Notes: generated from the sequence alone by a model not told the origin. A DNA stretch of 64,000 nucleotides from Rubrivivax sp. (GCA_016790225.1 JAEUOZ010000009.1:51137-115136); one strand, 5' to 3'. Positions 1 through 9,504 are shown, numbered from the stretch's first letter. Made by a program: numbers and translations.

Positions 1-968
1 TCGAGGTCTCCATCATCGAGGAGAAGCAGCCCACCTGGCTGGCCTTCCTGAACGGCGAGGCCGACTGGGTCGAGCTGCCCGACACCTTCCTCAGCGTCGC
101 GATGCCCAACGGCCGGCTTGCACCGCACCTGCTGAAGAAAGGGATGCAGGCCGACCGCGAGGTGATGCCCGCCACCTACTACACGATGTTCAACATGGAG
201 CACCCGCTGGTGGGCGGTTATGAGCCGCAGCAGGTGGCGCTGAGGCGTGCCATCGCCCTGGCCATCGATGTGAACCGCGAGATCACGCTGCTGCGCCACG
301 GTGCGGCCATCCCCGCGCAATCGCCCGTGGCGGTTCACCTCAGTGGCTACCTGCCGCAGTGGCGCAGCGAGATGAGCGAATACAGCCCGGCCCGCGCCCG
401 CGCGCTGCTGGATCTGTACGGCTTCCGCGATCGCGATGGCGATGGCTGGCGCGAGACACCCGCCGGCGAGCCCATCGTGCTGCAGATGACCACGCAATCG
501 GCCCAGGGCGACCGCCGCTTCGACGAGCTGATGCGCCGCGACATGAACGCCATCGGCCTGCGCGTGGAGTTCCAGACCGGCCAGTGGCCGGAGAACTACA
601 AGGCCGCCCGCGCCGGCAAGCTGATGATGTGGAGCGTCAGCGGCCGCGCCACCGCACCCGACGGCCTGCACGGCCTGCTGCGCTACGACGGCGCGGCTTC
701 CGGGGGCATCAATCTCGCGCGTTTCCGGCTGCCGGCCATGGATCAGGCCATCGGCCAGCTGCTGGCCCTGCCCGACGGGCCTGAGCGGGAGGCCGTGTTC
801 GAGCAGGCCAAGCGGCTGACCGTGGCCTGGATGCCCTACAAGCTGCGCACGCACATGGTCTCCACCGCGCTGTCGCAGCCCTGGCTGATCGGCTTTCGCC
901 GCCCGCTCTTCTCCTTCAGCTGGTTCGACCAGGTCGACATCCAGCCCAACCCCCGCAGCGCCCCTTGA
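1..968 (+). CDS. ABC transporter substrate-binding protein, peptide/nickel type (family 5), 5' end missing
   Basis: The reading frame is open from base 3 of the window, so the gene starts upstream and only about 320 C-terminal residues are present. The text resembles the C-terminal lobe of DppA/OppA-type periplasmic binding proteins: the segment EEKQPTWLAFLNGEADW, the recurrent A-L-A-I-D-V-N-R helix, an RARALLDLYGFRDRDGDGW stretch and a closing WFDQVD region are typical of that family. Members bind oligopeptides, nickel or other small solutes and deliver them to an inner-membrane ABC permease. The ligand cannot be told from this fragment. It overlaps by a few bases the peptidase gene that follows, so the two are probably co-transcribed. 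Confidence 0.85.
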   Translation, partial: EVSIIEEKQPTWLAFLNGEADWVELPDTFLSVAMPNGRLAPHLLKKGMQADREVMPATYYTMFNMEHPLVGGYEPQQVALRRAIALAIDVNREITLLRHGAAIPAQSPVAVHLSGYLPQWRSEMSEYSPARARALLDLYGFRDRDGDGWRETPAGEPIVLQMTTQSAQGDRRFDELMRRDMNAIGLRVEFQTGQWPENYKAARAGKLMMWSVSGRATAPDGLHGLLRYDGAASGGINLARFRLPAMDQAIGQLLALPDGPEREAVFEQAKRLTVAWMPYKLRTHMVSTALSQPWLIGFRRPLFSFSWFDQVDIQPNPRSAP

Positions 969-1942
969 CGATGCCCGCCACGCCTTCCCTGATCCGCCCG
1001 CGCCGCCTGCGCGAGGGTGACACCATCGGCCTCATCAATCCCTCCGGCGCGATCTACGAACGCACGCCTTTCGAGATCACGCACGAAGCGCTGCAGGCGC
1101 TGGGCTTTTGCGTGCGCGAGGCGCCCAACCTGCGCGCCCGCTACGGCCACATGGCCGGCACGCCGCAGCAGCGCGCCGCCGACATCCACACCCTGTTTGC
1201 CGACGACAGCGTGGCCGGCATCCTGGCCGTCACTGGCGGCTCGGGCGCCAACCGCGTGCTGCCGCACCTGGATTTCGACCTCATCGGACGCCACCCCAAG
1301 ATGCTGGGCGGCTTCTCCGACCTCACCGCCCTGATCACCGCGGTGCAGGTCAAGAGCGGTCTGGTGACCTTCCATTCGCCGCTGGGCCGCAGCGAGTGGA
1401 ACGCCTTCAGCGTGGAGCACTTCAAGGCCGTGCTGATGGACGGCGCTGCGCATACCCTGGCCAACCGCGCCGACAAGGGCGATGACCTGGCGCTGCGCGA
1501 GGGACGCATCGGCACACTGCGCGGCGGCCGGGCGCGCGGCCCGCTGGTGGGCGGCAACCTGGCGGTGCTCACCTCGCTGGCCGGCACGCCCTACTGGCCT
1601 TCGTTCGACGGCGCCATCCTCTTCCTGGAGGACGTCAACGAGTACATCTACCGCATCGACCGCATGCTCTCCACGCTGATGCTCAGCGGCGATCTGGCAC
1701 GCGTGGCCGGCGTGGTGCTGGGCGGCTTCACCGATTGCCCGGTGAGCGAGGGCAGCTTCGGCACGCTGACGCTGGACGAGGTCTTCGACGACTATTTCAA
1801 GCCCCTGGACGTGCCGGTCTTCCGCGGCGCGCAGTTCGGCCATGTGAAGCGCAAGTGGACCATCCCGCTGGGCGTGCACGCCGAGATGGATGCCGATGCC
1901 GGCACGCTGCGGCTGCTGGAGCCGGCCGTGGTGGATGGCTGA
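965..1942 (+). CDS. S66-family peptidase, LD-carboxypeptidase/MccF-like
   Basis: This 325-residue protein has the layout of serine peptidase family S66, whose members cut the L,D bond of murein tetrapeptides (LdcA) or inactivate microcin C-type peptides (MccF). Visible family marks are GGSGANRVLPHL, the nucleophile-elbow segment GGFSDLTAL (Ser presumed catalytic), LEDVNEYIYRIDRML with a candidate Glu, and the C-terminal FGHVKRKWTIPLG with a candidate His. No signal peptide is seen, so it should be cytoplasmic. The frame opens with TTG at 965; the ATG at 971 is an equally good start, and neither has a clear Shine-Dalgarno sequence. Its overlap with a peptide-type ABC binding protein suggests a role in processing imported peptides rather than general murein recycling; this is inference. 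Confidence 0.85.
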   Translation: MTMPATPSLIRPRRLREGDTIGLINPSGAIYERTPFEITHEALQALGFCVREAPNLRARYGHMAGTPQQRAADIHTLFADDSVAGILAVTGGSGANRVLPHLDFDLIGRHPKMLGGFSDLTALITAVQVKSGLVTFHSPLGRSEWNAFSVEHFKAVLMDGAAHTLANRADKGDDLALREGRIGTLRGGRARGPLVGGNLAVLTSLAGTPYWPSFDGAILFLEDVNEYIYRIDRMLSTLMLSGDLARVAGVVLGGFTDCPVSEGSFGTLTLDEVFDDYFKPLDVPVFRGAQFGHVKRKWTIPLGVHAEMDADAGTLRLLEPAVVDG

Positions 1943-3167
1943 GGACCTCGTCGTCCAGCGGCCCGAAGGGCTGTACTGCCCGCCGGGCGACTTCTACATC
2001 GACCCCTGGCGCCCGGTGCCGCGCGCCGTCATCACCCACGCCCACGCCGATCACGCGCGCCGCGGCCACGGCCGCTACCTGGCGCACTGCGATGCCCTGG
2101 GCGTGCTGCGCGCGCGGCTGGGCGACATCGCCATCGATGGCGTCGGCTATGGCGAAACACGAGATCACCACGGCGTGCGCATCAGCCTGCATCCGGCCGG
2201 GCATGTGCTGGGCTCGGCCCAGGTGCGGCTGGAACATCGCGGCCGCGTGTGGGTGGTCTCCGGCGACTATTTCGTCAGCGGCGTCGAAGGCGACGTCAAC
2301 CTCACCTGCACGCCCTTCGAGCCGGTGCGCTGCGACTGCTTCATCACCGAATCCACCTTCGGCCTGCCGATCTACCGCTGGGCCGCGCAGCAGACGGTGC
2401 ACGAGGAGATCCTGGCCTGGTGGCGGGCCTGCGCCGCCGAAGGGCGGCCGGCCCTGCTGCTGGGCTACAGCTTCGGCAAGGCACAGCGCCTGCTGGCCGG
2501 GCTGGGGCCGCCGGACGGCCACCCGGGGCCGATCTTCGTGCACCCCGCGGTGCGGGCGATCTGCGAGGCCTATGCCGCCGCGGGCGTGTCGCTGCCGCCC
2601 TACCGCGAACGGCCCGCCGCGCCCGCCGCCCGCGGCCCCCGCGCGCGCCGCACGGCGGCCGCGGCCGATCCACCGGCCACCGAAGGCGATCTCGCGCGTG
2701 CCATCGTCATCGCCCCGCCCGGCGTGGCCGACAGCGCCTGGGCGGCCGGCCTGGGCGAGGCCAGCACCGCCTTTGCCAGCGGCTGGATGCGCCTGCGCGG
2801 CACGCGCCGCCGCCAGGGCCTGGACCGCGGCTTCGTGCTCAGCGATCACGCCGACTGGCCCGGCCTGATGCGCGCCATCGCCGCCACGGGCGCGCAGCGC
2901 GTGATCGTCACGCACGGCTACGAGGACGTGATGCTGCGCTGGCTGGAAGAACAGGGCCTGCAGGCGGGCCGCTTCCACACGGCCTTCGGCGATGACCGGC
3001 TGGAGGATCCCGCCGCAGGCGCCGAGCTGCCGGCATCGGCTGAATCAGGCCCGACAGCGCAGGTGCAGACCTCAGCCCCAGCGGACAGGCTCGCCGCCGG
3101 GGCGACGGCCGAGCAGGCGCCACCCAGCCCGGCCGCATCGCCAGCGCCCGGCGGCGAGCCCCCATGA
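1935..3167 (+). CDS. Ligase-associated DNA exonuclease, metallo-beta-lactamase fold
   Basis: This protein of about 410 residues begins MAEDLVVQRPEGLYC; the ATG at 1935 overlaps the end of the previous gene. The metal-binding motif HAHADH near residue 38 and later HPAGHVLGSAQ, SGDY, ITES and VLSDHADW are those of the metallo-beta-lactamase/beta-CASP-related exonuclease (Lex) family, whose genes accompany an ATP-dependent DNA ligase. The next gene is that ligase, with an ATGA overlap, which supports the assignment and suggests tight coupling. Residues after about 350 are a Pro/Ala-rich tail without recognisable structure. The family is linked to DNA repair in the cytoplasm; the exact DNA end processed here is not known. 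Confidence 0.88.
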   Translation: MAEDLVVQRPEGLYCPPGDFYIDPWRPVPRAVITHAHADHARRGHGRYLAHCDALGVLRARLGDIAIDGVGYGETRDHHGVRISLHPAGHVLGSAQVRLEHRGRVWVVSGDYFVSGVEGDVNLTCTPFEPVRCDCFITESTFGLPIYRWAAQQTVHEEILAWWRACAAEGRPALLLGYSFGKAQRLLAGLGPPDGHPGPIFVHPAVRAICEAYAAAGVSLPPYRERPAAPAARGPRARRTAAAADPPATEGDLARAIVIAPPGVADSAWAAGLGEASTAFASGWMRLRGTRRRQGLDRGFVLSDHADWPGLMRAIAATGAQRVIVTHGYEDVMLRWLEEQGLQAGRFHTAFGDDRLEDPAAGAELPASAESGPTAQVQTSAPADRLAAGATAEQAPPSPAASPAPGGEPP

Positions 3168-4996
3168 AGGCCTTTGCGGCGCTGTACCAGGCGCTGGATG
3201 CGAGCACCGCCACGCAGCACAAGGTGGCTGAGATGGTGCGTTATCTGCGCAGCGCGCCGGCCGAGGACGCCGCCTGGGCGGTGTACTTCCTGGCGGGCGG
3301 CAAGCCGCGCCAGGCGGTGCCCACCGCCCTGCTGCGTGCCGCGGCGATCGAGGCTTCGCGCATTCCGCCCTGGCTCTTCGAGGAGTGTTATGCGGTCGTC
3401 GGCGATCTGGCCGAGACCATCGCCTACCTGACGCCGGACCCGCCGGCCACAAGCGTGCCGACGGGCTCGGCCTCCACCACCTGGCCGGCCGGCGAACCCG
3501 CCCTGTCGAGCCTGGCGCAGTGGCTCACGCAGCGCATCGCGCCGCTGCGCGGCCTGCCACCCGAAGAGCAGACACAGCGTCTCTTGGCCGACTGGCAAGG
3601 CCTGCAGACGCCGGAGCGCTTCCTCTACATCAAGCTCATCGGCGGCGGCTTTCGGGTCGGGGTCTCCCGGCTGCTGGTGCAGCGCGCGCTGGCCGAGGCC
3701 TTCGGCCTGCCCGCTGCCCGCGTGGCGCAGCGCATGATGGGCTATACCGATGCGAAGCAGATGCCCAGCGCGGCGCGCTTCGCCTCCCTGGTCAGCGCCA
3801 GTGAGGAGGCGGGCCGCGACGGGCTGCAGCCCTACCCCTTCTTTCTGGCGCATGCGCTGCAGGACGATCCGGCGACGCTGGGCGACATCGGCGGCTGGCT
3901 GGCGGAATGGAAGTACGACGGCATTCGCGCGCAGCTCATCCGTCGCGATGGCCAGGCGGCTCTCTGGAGCCGCGGCGAAGAGCTGCTGAGCGAGCGCTTC
4001 CCGGAGCTGATGGCGCTTGCGCAGCGCCTGCCCGAAGGCACGGTGCTGGATGGCGAGATCCTGGTGTGGCACCCCGGCGCGGCACAGCCCGCCCCGTTTG
4101 CGCAGCTGCAGACCCGCATCGCACGCAAGCGCCTGAGTGCTGCGGTGCTGAAGCAGGCGCCGGCGCGCTTCCTGGCCTACGACCTGCTGGAAAGGGCCGG
4201 CGAAGACCTGCGCAACCGCCCGCTGGCCGAGCGGCGCGCGCAGCTGGAGCAGCTGGCCGCAGCGCTGGAGCTGCCCGTCTCGCCCCGCGTGCCGGCCGCC
4301 GACTGGCCGGCCCTGGCGGCGCAGCGCGCCCGGGCGCGCGAGCGCGGCGTCGAAGGCTTGATGCTCAAACCGTTGGATTCAGCCTACGGCAGCGGCCGCA
4401 GCAAGGCCGGCGGCGGCTGGTGGAAGTGGAAGGTCGATCCGCTGCGGGTGGACGCGGTGCTGATCTACGCCCAGGCCGGCCATGGCCGCCGCGCCAACGT
4501 CTACACCGACTACACCTTTGCCGTCTGGAACCGCGAACCCGAGGGTGCAGGCGAGGTCGCGCGCGTGCTCGAGGACATCCGCGCCCGCCGCCCCGCCACG
4601 CCCGGCGCCCTGCAGCTGGTGGCCTTCGCCAAGGCCTACTCCGGCCTCAGCGATGAAGAGTTTCGGCAGGTCGACCGCGTGATCCGCCAGACCACGGTGG
4701 ACAAGTTCGGCCCTGTGCGCAGCGTCGTGCCCTCGCTGATCTTCGAGCTCGGCTTCGAAGGCCTCACGCGCAGCCCGCGACACAAGAGCGGCGTGGCCAC
4801 CCGGTTCCCGCGCATGCTGCGCATCCGCGAGGACAAGCCGCTGCACGAGGCCGAGACACTGCCCGGCCTGTGGGAGATGCTGCGAGGGCTGGAGGCGGGG
4901 GCGGTGGACGGGACGGACGCGGGGGAAGGGCCGGCCCCGGACGATTCGGCTCCAGGAAGCGGCGGCGGGTCGCAAGCTGATCGGCAGCAACGATGA
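3164..4996 (+). CDS. ATP-dependent DNA ligase, Lex-associated (cisplatin damage response type)
   Basis: This 610-residue protein has an N-terminal ligase DNA-binding-like region (about 1-215), an adenylation domain and an OB-fold C-terminal part. The nucleotidyltransferase motif I is EWKYDGIRAQ with the adenylated lysine near residue 250; further motifs include LDGEILVW, the YDLLE segment, EGLMLKPLD and WWKWK. Length and order match the non-LigD ATP-dependent ligases found beside Lex exonucleases in proteobacteria. Its ATG overlaps the exonuclease stop codon, so translation is probably coupled. The full four-gene set known in other bacteria also has an Lhr-type helicase and a PdeM-type phosphoesterase; neither follows here, because the next gene is on the opposite strand. 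Confidence 0.92.
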   Translation: MKAFAALYQALDASTATQHKVAEMVRYLRSAPAEDAAWAVYFLAGGKPRQAVPTALLRAAAIEASRIPPWLFEECYAVVGDLAETIAYLTPDPPATSVPTGSASTTWPAGEPALSSLAQWLTQRIAPLRGLPPEEQTQRLLADWQGLQTPERFLYIKLIGGGFRVGVSRLLVQRALAEAFGLPAARVAQRMMGYTDAKQMPSAARFASLVSASEEAGRDGLQPYPFFLAHALQDDPATLGDIGGWLAEWKYDGIRAQLIRRDGQAALWSRGEELLSERFPELMALAQRLPEGTVLDGEILVWHPGAAQPAPFAQLQTRIARKRLSAAVLKQAPARFLAYDLLERAGEDLRNRPLAERRAQLEQLAAALELPVSPRVPAADWPALAAQRARARERGVEGLMLKPLDSAYGSGRSKAGGGWWKWKVDPLRVDAVLIYAQAGHGRRANVYTDYTFAVWNREPEGAGEVARVLEDIRARRPATPGALQLVAFAKAYSGLSDEEFRQVDRVIRQTTVDKFGPVRSVVPSLIFELGFEGLTRSPRHKSGVATRFPRMLRIREDKPLHEAETLPGLWEMLRGLEAGAVDGTDAGEGPAPDDSAPGSGGGSQADRQQR

Positions 4997-5060
4997 GGTC
5001 GGCGCCAACGGTGGCAAGCTGGGTTCAGCCGACCAACCTCAGGCCCCACCCCGCCCCACC

Positions 5061-6242
5061 TCAGCCCAGCGCCACCCGCGGCCACAGTGCGCGCGCCGAT
5101 CGCCCTTCCACCTGCGGCTCCTGCCCGGTGCGCGCCGCATCGAGCCAGGCGGCTGCCAGCGCACCCACCGCCGGGGCGGTCTGGATGCCATAACCGCCCA
5201 GTGCAGCCGCCCAGAAGAAGCCCGGCGCGCCGGGCTGCGGGCCGATCACGGGCTCGCCATCGGGCACGAAGCTGCGCAGGCCGGCCCAGGTGCGCCGCGG
5301 GCGGTGGATGCGCAGGCGGCTCACGCGCTGGAGGTGATCGATGCCGATGGCCACGTCCAGCTCCTCGGGCATCACGTCATGTGGCGGGACGGGGTCGGCA
5401 TTGGCGGGCGAGCCCAGCAGCAGGCCGGCCTCGGGCTTGAAGTACCACTGTTCGTCGATGTCGATCACCGCCGGCCAGTGCTTGATCGCCAGGCCGGGCG
5501 GGGGTTCGAAGACAAAGGCCGTGCGGCGCCGGGGCTGCAGGCCGATGCGCGGCACGCCGGCCAGCGCGGCGATCTCGTCGGCCCAGGCACCGGCAGCATT
5601 CACGATCTGCCTGGCGCGCCAGCATCGGCCGTCTGCTGCGGTCAGGGTCCAGCCATCCGCCTGCCGCTGCACAGCGGCCAGCCGCGCGGCGCAGCACAGC
5701 TGTACCCCGGCGGCCCGCGCACCGCGCAGGAAGCCCTGCAGCAGCGCATCCACATCGATATCCAGCGACTGCTCGTCCAGCACGCCGAAGGCCGCTTCGG
5801 CCGGCTCCAGTACCGGCACCAGGGCCTGCAGCTCGGCGGCCTCCAGCCAGCGCGGGCGGCCACCTTCGGCCTGCAGCGTCTGCATCAGCTCGGCCAGGGC
5901 GGCGCGCCGCGCTGCAGAGCCGACGAACAAGGCGCCGCGCGGGCTGAGCAGCGGCTGCGCGGCGAAGCCTTCGGGCGGCTGCCGATAGAAGGCTCGGCTG
6001 GCCCACGTGAGGGCGCGCACCATCGGCGGCCCGTAGCCCGGCGCGTAGAGCGCCGCGGATCGCCCGGTGCTGTGCATGCCCGGGGCGGCTTCGGCCTCCA
6101 GCAGCAGAATGCGCCGCGTCGGGCTGCCCGAGTCCTGCGCGCGACTGGCCCACCAGGCCGTGGCCGCGCCGACGATGCCCGCACCGATGATGACCAGGTC
6201 GAAATCCGAGGCTTCCGAACTCGGGGCGGCCTGCGGGTTCAC
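5061..6242 (-). CDS. FAD-dependent oxidoreductase of the DAO (D-amino acid oxidase-like) family
   Basis: The 393-residue protein has an N-terminal dinucleotide-binding motif VIIGAGIVGAATAWWAS at about residues 17-33, an acidic residue ending the second strand (LLLEAE), the DAO-family segment STGRSAALYAPGYG and a C-terminal GYGIQTAPAVGALAA helix that closes over FAD. Such enzymes oxidise amino acids, sarcosine, glycine or related secondary amines to the imino acid. No signal peptide or membrane anchor is visible. The start is a GTG at 6242. It is convergent with the DNA ligase and separated from the next minus-strand gene by about 130 bases, so it may be transcribed alone. The substrate is not deducible. 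Confidence 0.85.
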   Translation of the reverse strand: MNPQAAPSSEASDFDLVIIGAGIVGAATAWWASRAQDSGSPTRRILLLEAEAAPGMHSTGRSAALYAPGYGPPMVRALTWASRAFYRQPPEGFAAQPLLSPRGALFVGSAARRAALAELMQTLQAEGGRPRWLEAAELQALVPVLEPAEAAFGVLDEQSLDIDVDALLQGFLRGARAAGVQLCCAARLAAVQRQADGWTLTAADGRCWRARQIVNAAGAWADEIAALAGVPRIGLQPRRRTAFVFEPPPGLAIKHWPAVIDIDEQWYFKPEAGLLLGSPANADPVPPHDVMPEELDVAIGIDHLQRVSRLRIHRPRRTWAGLRSFVPDGEPVIGPQPGAPGFFWAAALGGYGIQTAPAVGALAAAWLDAARTGQEPQVEGRSARALWPRVALG

Positions 6243-6299
6243 TGGACTACCCTCCGCCCTGCGGGCTCCGGGATGAGCGCTTGGGAACTGAGCCCGGAC

Positions 6300-6325
6300 A
6301 CGGACAGTCCCTGCGGACTGTCCGT
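6300..6325. repeat. Perfect 11-bp inverted repeat (possible terminator hairpin)
   Basis: ACGGACAGTCC is followed after a CTGC loop by its exact reverse complement GGACTGTCCGT. It lies in the 130-base gap downstream of the radical SAM gene and upstream of the oxidoreductase gene, both on the minus strand. The stem would be stable in RNA, but no T-run follows on either strand, so it could be a Rho-independent-like stop, a processing hairpin or a protein-binding site. It shares GGACA with the island operator but not its symmetry. Confidence 0.4.
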
Positions 6326-6372
6326 CGCCTGGCGAAGGCCAGCGACCTCCGGGCGCTGGCGGCCCGGCGCGC

Positions 6373-8286
6373 TCATGCCTCGGCCCCCAGCGCCTTCTCG
6401 ATACGTCTGCGCGCCACGCGGGTCCTGGGCATGGGCTGGTCCCACCAGATGCGCACGTCCTCGTCCAGCGCCAGGCCGTGCATGTAGTTGTAGATGGCCT
6501 TCTTCAGACCCGGCCCGAGGGCATCGTGGTCCACGCCCGTGGGGTCGTCGAAGCCGATGTCGTTGCGCGCAAAGGCCCCGGACGGCAGCGGGTGCAGCGT
6601 GATGCCGTAGTCCTGCGGACGCTGCGCCACGGGTGCGTGCACGCTGGCGGTGAAGCGGTGCCAGAAGCCGCTGTGGATGCAGCCGGCGGCAAAGAGCTGG
6701 CGCACCAGCTCCAGCGCATCCACGGTGTCCTGCACCGTCTGCGTCGGGAAGCCGTACATCAGGTAGGCGTGCACCATGACGCCGGCATCGGCGAAGCCCT
6801 TGGTCACTCGCGCCACCTGGTCCACCGAGACGCCCTTCTTCATCAGCGCCAGCAGCCGGTCGCTGGCCACTTCCAGGCCGCCGCTGATCGCAATGCAGCC
6901 GCTGGCGGCCAGCTGCTCGCACAGCGCGGGCGTGAAGGTCTTCTCGAAGCGCACGTTGCCCCACCAGCTGATGCGCAGATCGCGTCTCATCAACTCGTCG
7001 GCCAGGGCCTTCAGGCTCTTGGGCGGTGCCGCTTCGTCGACGAAGTGAAAGCCGGTCTGGCCCGTTTCGCTGACGATGGCCTGGATGCGGTCGGCCAGCG
7101 TCTGGGCGCTGGCCACGTCGTAGCGGCCGATGTAGTCCAGGCCCACGTCGCAGAAGCTGCACGTCTTCCAGTAGCAGCCATGCGCCACGGTCAGCTTGTT
7201 CCAGCGCCCGTCGCTCCACAGCCGGTGCATGGGGTTGAGCATGTCCAGCAGCGAGAGGTACTGCGCCAGCGGCAGGCCGTCCCAGGTGGGCGTGCCCACG
7301 TCCTCGAAGGCGACCTCGGGTTCGATGAAGTTGGTGTAGCGGACCACGCCATCCACCCGCGTGAAGCAGCGCGCCAGCCGCTGCGCCGAACGCCGGCCCT
7401 GCAGGTGCTCCAGCAGCGCCAGCAGCGGGTGCTCGCCGGCATCCAGCGTCACATGGTCGAAGAAGTCGAAGACGCGGGGCTCGGCCAGCTCGCGCAGCTC
7501 GGTGTTGACGTAGCCGCCGCCCAGCACGGTGACGATGCCCGCATCCTGCGCCTTGATGCTCTGGGCGATGCGGAAGGCCCCGTAGACCGCACCGGGAAAA
7601 GGCACGCTGAGCAGCACAACCTGAGGCCGGTGGCGCTGCAGGGCCTCGCAGCTCAGTGCGTGCAGCTCTCGGTCCAGCAGTGTGGGCGCGGCGGCCAGGG
7701 CCTGGGCCAGCGGGTCGAAGCTGGCCTGGCTGGCGGCCAGGCTCTCGCCGTAGCGCACAAATTCGAAGCGCGGGTCGATCGCGTCCTTGAAGACATCGGC
7801 CAGGTCGTTCAGGTACAGCGTGGCCAGGTGGCGCGCACGGTCGCTGGTGCCCAGGGCGCCAAAGGCCCAGGCCAGCGGGTCCTCGCCCTCCTCGGCGCCG
7901 ACATAGGCTTCCAGCGCCGCGAAGCGCGGGCCTTCCGGCAGGTAGCGGCGCGCGGCGATGCGGTGCGCCAGCGTCGCGTCGCGCCCCTGCAGGAAGGCGA
8001 TGGTGGGCTCGATGGTCGTCTCGTAATCGGCGAAGTGCTCCAGAAAAGCCTGCACACGCGCGCTGCGCGGATTGCCGCCGGCAGCGTCGATCTCGGCGCG
8101 GGCGGCGCGCAGGCCCGACGCGCTGAGCAGCCGCAGGATCAGCGCCAGCGCCAGATCGGCCTGCACGGCATCCACCCCGCGCGAGCGCAGGAAGCCGGTG
8201 AGGTAGGCCGTGCTGGGATAGGGCGTGTTCAGCTGCGTCATCGGCGGGATGAGGCTCAGCACGCGCAGCGACGTCGGCTTGACCAT
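6373..8286 (-). CDS. B12-binding radical SAM protein with CX4CX2C cluster motif
   Basis: This is a 637-residue protein. Residues about 200-300 look like a cobalamin-binding Rossmann domain (VVLLSVPFPGAVYGAF, then VTVLGGGYVNTEL). The radical SAM barrel begins near 365 with VAHGCYWKTCSFCD; the cluster cysteines are 371, 376 and 379, giving spacing C-x4-C-x2-C instead of the usual C-x3-C-x2-C. A later ISGGLEVASDRLL strand fits the SAM-binding GGE-type region. Enzymes of this class methylate or rearrange unactivated carbon or phosphorus positions. The gene starts 15 bases after the PLP enzyme upstream, so the two form an operon. The reaction is unknown; a role in making a small specialised metabolite is one possibility. 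Confidence 0.82.
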   Translation of the reverse strand: MVKPTSLRVLSLIPPMTQLNTPYPSTAYLTGFLRSRGVDAVQADLALALILRLLSASGLRAARAEIDAAGGNPRSARVQAFLEHFADYETTIEPTIAFLQGRDATLAHRIAARRYLPEGPRFAALEAYVGAEEGEDPLAWAFGALGTSDRARHLATLYLNDLADVFKDAIDPRFEFVRYGESLAASQASFDPLAQALAAAPTLLDRELHALSCEALQRHRPQVVLLSVPFPGAVYGAFRIAQSIKAQDAGIVTVLGGGYVNTELRELAEPRVFDFFDHVTLDAGEHPLLALLEHLQGRRSAQRLARCFTRVDGVVRYTNFIEPEVAFEDVGTPTWDGLPLAQYLSLLDMLNPMHRLWSDGRWNKLTVAHGCYWKTCSFCDVGLDYIGRYDVASAQTLADRIQAIVSETGQTGFHFVDEAAPPKSLKALADELMRRDLRISWWGNVRFEKTFTPALCEQLAASGCIAISGGLEVASDRLLALMKKGVSVDQVARVTKGFADAGVMVHAYLMYGFPTQTVQDTVDALELVRQLFAAGCIHSGFWHRFTASVHAPVAQRPQDYGITLHPLPSGAFARNDIGFDDPTGVDHDALGPGLKKAIYNYMHGLALDEDVRIWWDQPMPRTRVARRRIEKALGAEA

Positions 8287-8301
8287 GATCGGGCGCCCCG
8301 T

Positions 8302-9426
8302 TCAGCCCAGGCTCGGTGCCGAGGCTGCCACGGCGTGGCGCAGCGCGGGCACCAGGCCCTCGGGCACGCGGGCCTCGTCGATCCAGCGTGTCACCTGCGG
8401 CGCGAGCGCTTCGCAGGCCAGGCCCTGGCTGGCACGCCAGCCGGCGTCGAATGCGGTGGAAAGGTAGCGCTCGCCGTCATCGCACAGCAGGGTGACGATG
8501 GAGCCGCTCTGGCCGGCCTCGCGCATCTGCTGCGCGCAGTGCAGCGCGGCGATCAGGTTGGTGCCGGTGCTGCCGCCGACACGACGGCCCAGGCGCTCGC
8601 TCAGCGCCAGCATGGCGGCCAGGCTCCAGGCATCGGGCACCTTGACCATCGCGTCCAGCGTATCCGGCAGGAAGGAAGGTTCCACGCGCGGGCGGCCGAT
8701 GCCTTCGATGCGCGAGCCCTGATCCAGGGTCAGCTGCGGATCGCGGCTGCAGAAGTGATCGAAGAGCACGCTGCGCTCGGCGTCCGCCCCGCACACCTGC
8801 GTGGCGTGCCGCGCGTAGCGCACAAAGCGCCCCACGGTGGCCAGCGTGCCGCCGGTGCCGGCGCTGGCCACGATCCAGCGCGGGCAGGGGTTCGGCTCCA
8901 GACGCATCTGCTGGAAGATGCTCTCGGCGATGTTGTTGTTGGCGCGCCAGTCGGTGGCCCGCTCGGCATGGGTGAACTGATCGATGAAGCAGCCGCCGCA
9001 TTCGCGCGCCAGGCGTTCGCTTTCCGCATAGACCGCGCGCGGATCGCTGACCAGGTGGCAGCGCCCGCCCTGGAAGCTGATGGCGGCGATCTTGGCCGCG
9101 CTGGTGCTGGCCGGCATCACGGCCACGAAGGGCAGGCCGATCAGCCGCGCAAAATAGGCTTCGCTGATCGCCGTGCTGCCGCTGGAGGCTTCCACCACGG
9201 TGCTGCCGGCGTGCAGGCGGCCATTGCACAAGGCATACAGAAACAGGCTGCGCGCCAGCCGGTGCTTGAGGCTGCCGGTGGGATGGCTGGATTCGTCCTT
9301 CAGGTACAGCTGGATGCCCTCGAAGCCGGGCAGCAGCAGGGCCAGCAGGTGCGTATCGGCCGAGCGCTGGAAGTCGGCTTCGATGCGTCGGACGGATTCG
9401 CGGATCCAATCGGCGTGCTTGGGCAT
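8302..9426 (-). CDS. PLP-dependent enzyme, cysteine synthase-like (fold type II)
   Basis: The 374-residue protein starts at ATG 9426 ([11 protein letters not shown]); the frame stays open much further upstream only because of high GC. It has the beta-family PLP motif [12 protein letters not shown] with the presumed Schiff-base lysine near residue 54, the substrate loop [13 protein letters not shown], and the glycine-rich phosphate-binding segment [13 protein letters not shown]. These match cysteine synthase and cystathionine beta-synthase relatives, although the active-site text differs from housekeeping CysK (usually SVKDR at the lysine). It lies 15 bases upstream of the radical SAM gene on the same strand, which suggests a shared pathway rather than bulk cysteine synthesis. 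Confidence 0.85.
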   Translation of the reverse strand: MPKHADWIRESVRRIEADFQRSADTHLLALLLPGFEGIQLYLKDESSHPTGSLKHRLARSLFLYALCNGRLHAGSTVVEASSGSTAISEAYFARLIGLPFVAVMPASTSAAKIAAISFQGGRCHLVSDPRAVYAESERLARECGGCFIDQFTHAERATDWRANNNIAESIFQQMRLEPNPCPRWIVASAGTGGTLATVGRFVRYARHATQVCGADAERSVLFDHFCSRDPQLTLDQGSRIEGIGRPRVEPSFLPDTLDAMVKVPDAWSLAAMLALSERLGRRVGGSTGTNLIAALHCAQQMREAGQSGSIVTLLCDDGERYLSTAFDAGWRASQGLACEALAPQVTRWIDEARVPEGLVPALRHAVAASAPSLG

Positions 9427-9504
9427 GGGTGCGATTCTGCGCCGCCAGGCCGCGCGCCGCGCTGTCACGAAGGCTTCAAGGGCGCTGTCTAGAGTGCGCA
9501 GCCT

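Noticed and set aside
6478..9492. 1000-codon plus-strand open frame opposite the radical SAM and PLP genes
   Set aside because: Low-complexity Arg/Gln/Ala/His composition and overlap with two clear enzymes mark it as an antisense shadow.
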